Shown piece after piece: positions 63,701 to 64,000 of a stretch of DNA of 64,000 nt. Source of the stretch: Agelaius tricolor (Eukaryota; Chordata; Aves; Passeriformes; Icteridae); assembly GCA_023055355.1 (NCBI GenBank), contig JALJCS010000001.1:99123381-99187380 (forward strand), given 5' to 3'. The notes under the pieces were generated by a model. The model saw only the letters and a program-made list of their open reading frames with translations. It did no database searches and was not told the origin of the DNA. Each line of letters opens with the position of its first letter. The first letter of the stretch is position 1. The position numbers and the translations under genes were made by a program.

Positions 63701-64000
63701 GTAGTGTCTATCACTGATACTTCTTGAGCTGGGCATTGAAAAGGTAAGATTGCTGAGATGTAGTTTACAAAAATGGAAAAAATAAAAAGCAACACTTACT
63801 TTACCTTTATCGATTAAATTGAAGTCTAAGAGTTCAGAAGGAAGGTGCAGTTCCAGAAAAGACTGAGAAAACCTTCCAAAGTCATTAAATAAATATCAAA
63901 ATACCATTGAAAGTTGTTCCTTGGTAAAAATTCAGGAGAAACTTAAATGTACAGCTGTTCACAGAAAAAGATTAAAGGATAAAGCAAAAAGTAGAACATC

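Overview
This window looks like non-coding nuclear DNA from a bird. It is strongly AT-rich throughout. I found no protein-coding gene, rRNA, tRNA or CRISPR array. The longest open frame is about 150 codons, and it has biased composition and no recognisable domain. Most other open frames are shorter than 100 codons and look like chance. The avian assignment rests on the repeats. There are eleven fragments of CR1 (chicken repeat 1) non-LTR retrotransposons, several ending in the ATTCTGTG/ATTCTATG-type 3' repeats typical of the family. One further block (about 12486-12690) resembles an LTR-like interspersed repeat that I associate with bird genomes. CR1 also occurs in turtles and crocodilians, so bird is the best inference and not proven.

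Layout. 1-10340 is AT-rich single-copy-looking sequence with A/T-rich tracts. 10341-12690 is a repeat cluster: three minus-strand CR1 3' fragments, a GT-rich tract and the LTR-like block abutting a CR1. 12691-20939 is unique sequence. 20940-21666 is a plus-strand CR1 with the end of ORF2 and the 3' tail. 24918-25136 (minus) and 30873-31135 (plus) are shorter CR1 tails. 36550-36780 is an isolated piece of CR1 reverse transcriptase (minus). 38824-39151 is a relatively fresh CR1 tail (minus) that still has an open ORF2 C-terminus. 39152-60104 is about 21 kb with no recognisable CR1. It holds a short 9-bp minisatellite, a G-rich tract, a GC-rich island near 55.5 kb and possible regulatory patches. 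60105-60290 (plus), 61148-62065 (minus, the largest copy) and about 63620-63700 (plus) are the last CR1 pieces.

Function. Nothing here works together as a pathway or operon. The window is best read as a gene desert or part of a very large intron. The entries that might matter biologically are speculative: two short splice-site-bounded candidate exons (22206-22259 and 32235-32272), a possible enhancer with an NFI-type palindrome and a POU/homeodomain-like site near 40.3 kb, and several GC-richer blocks of unknown origin. I did not find convincing evidence of a previously undescribed biological system.
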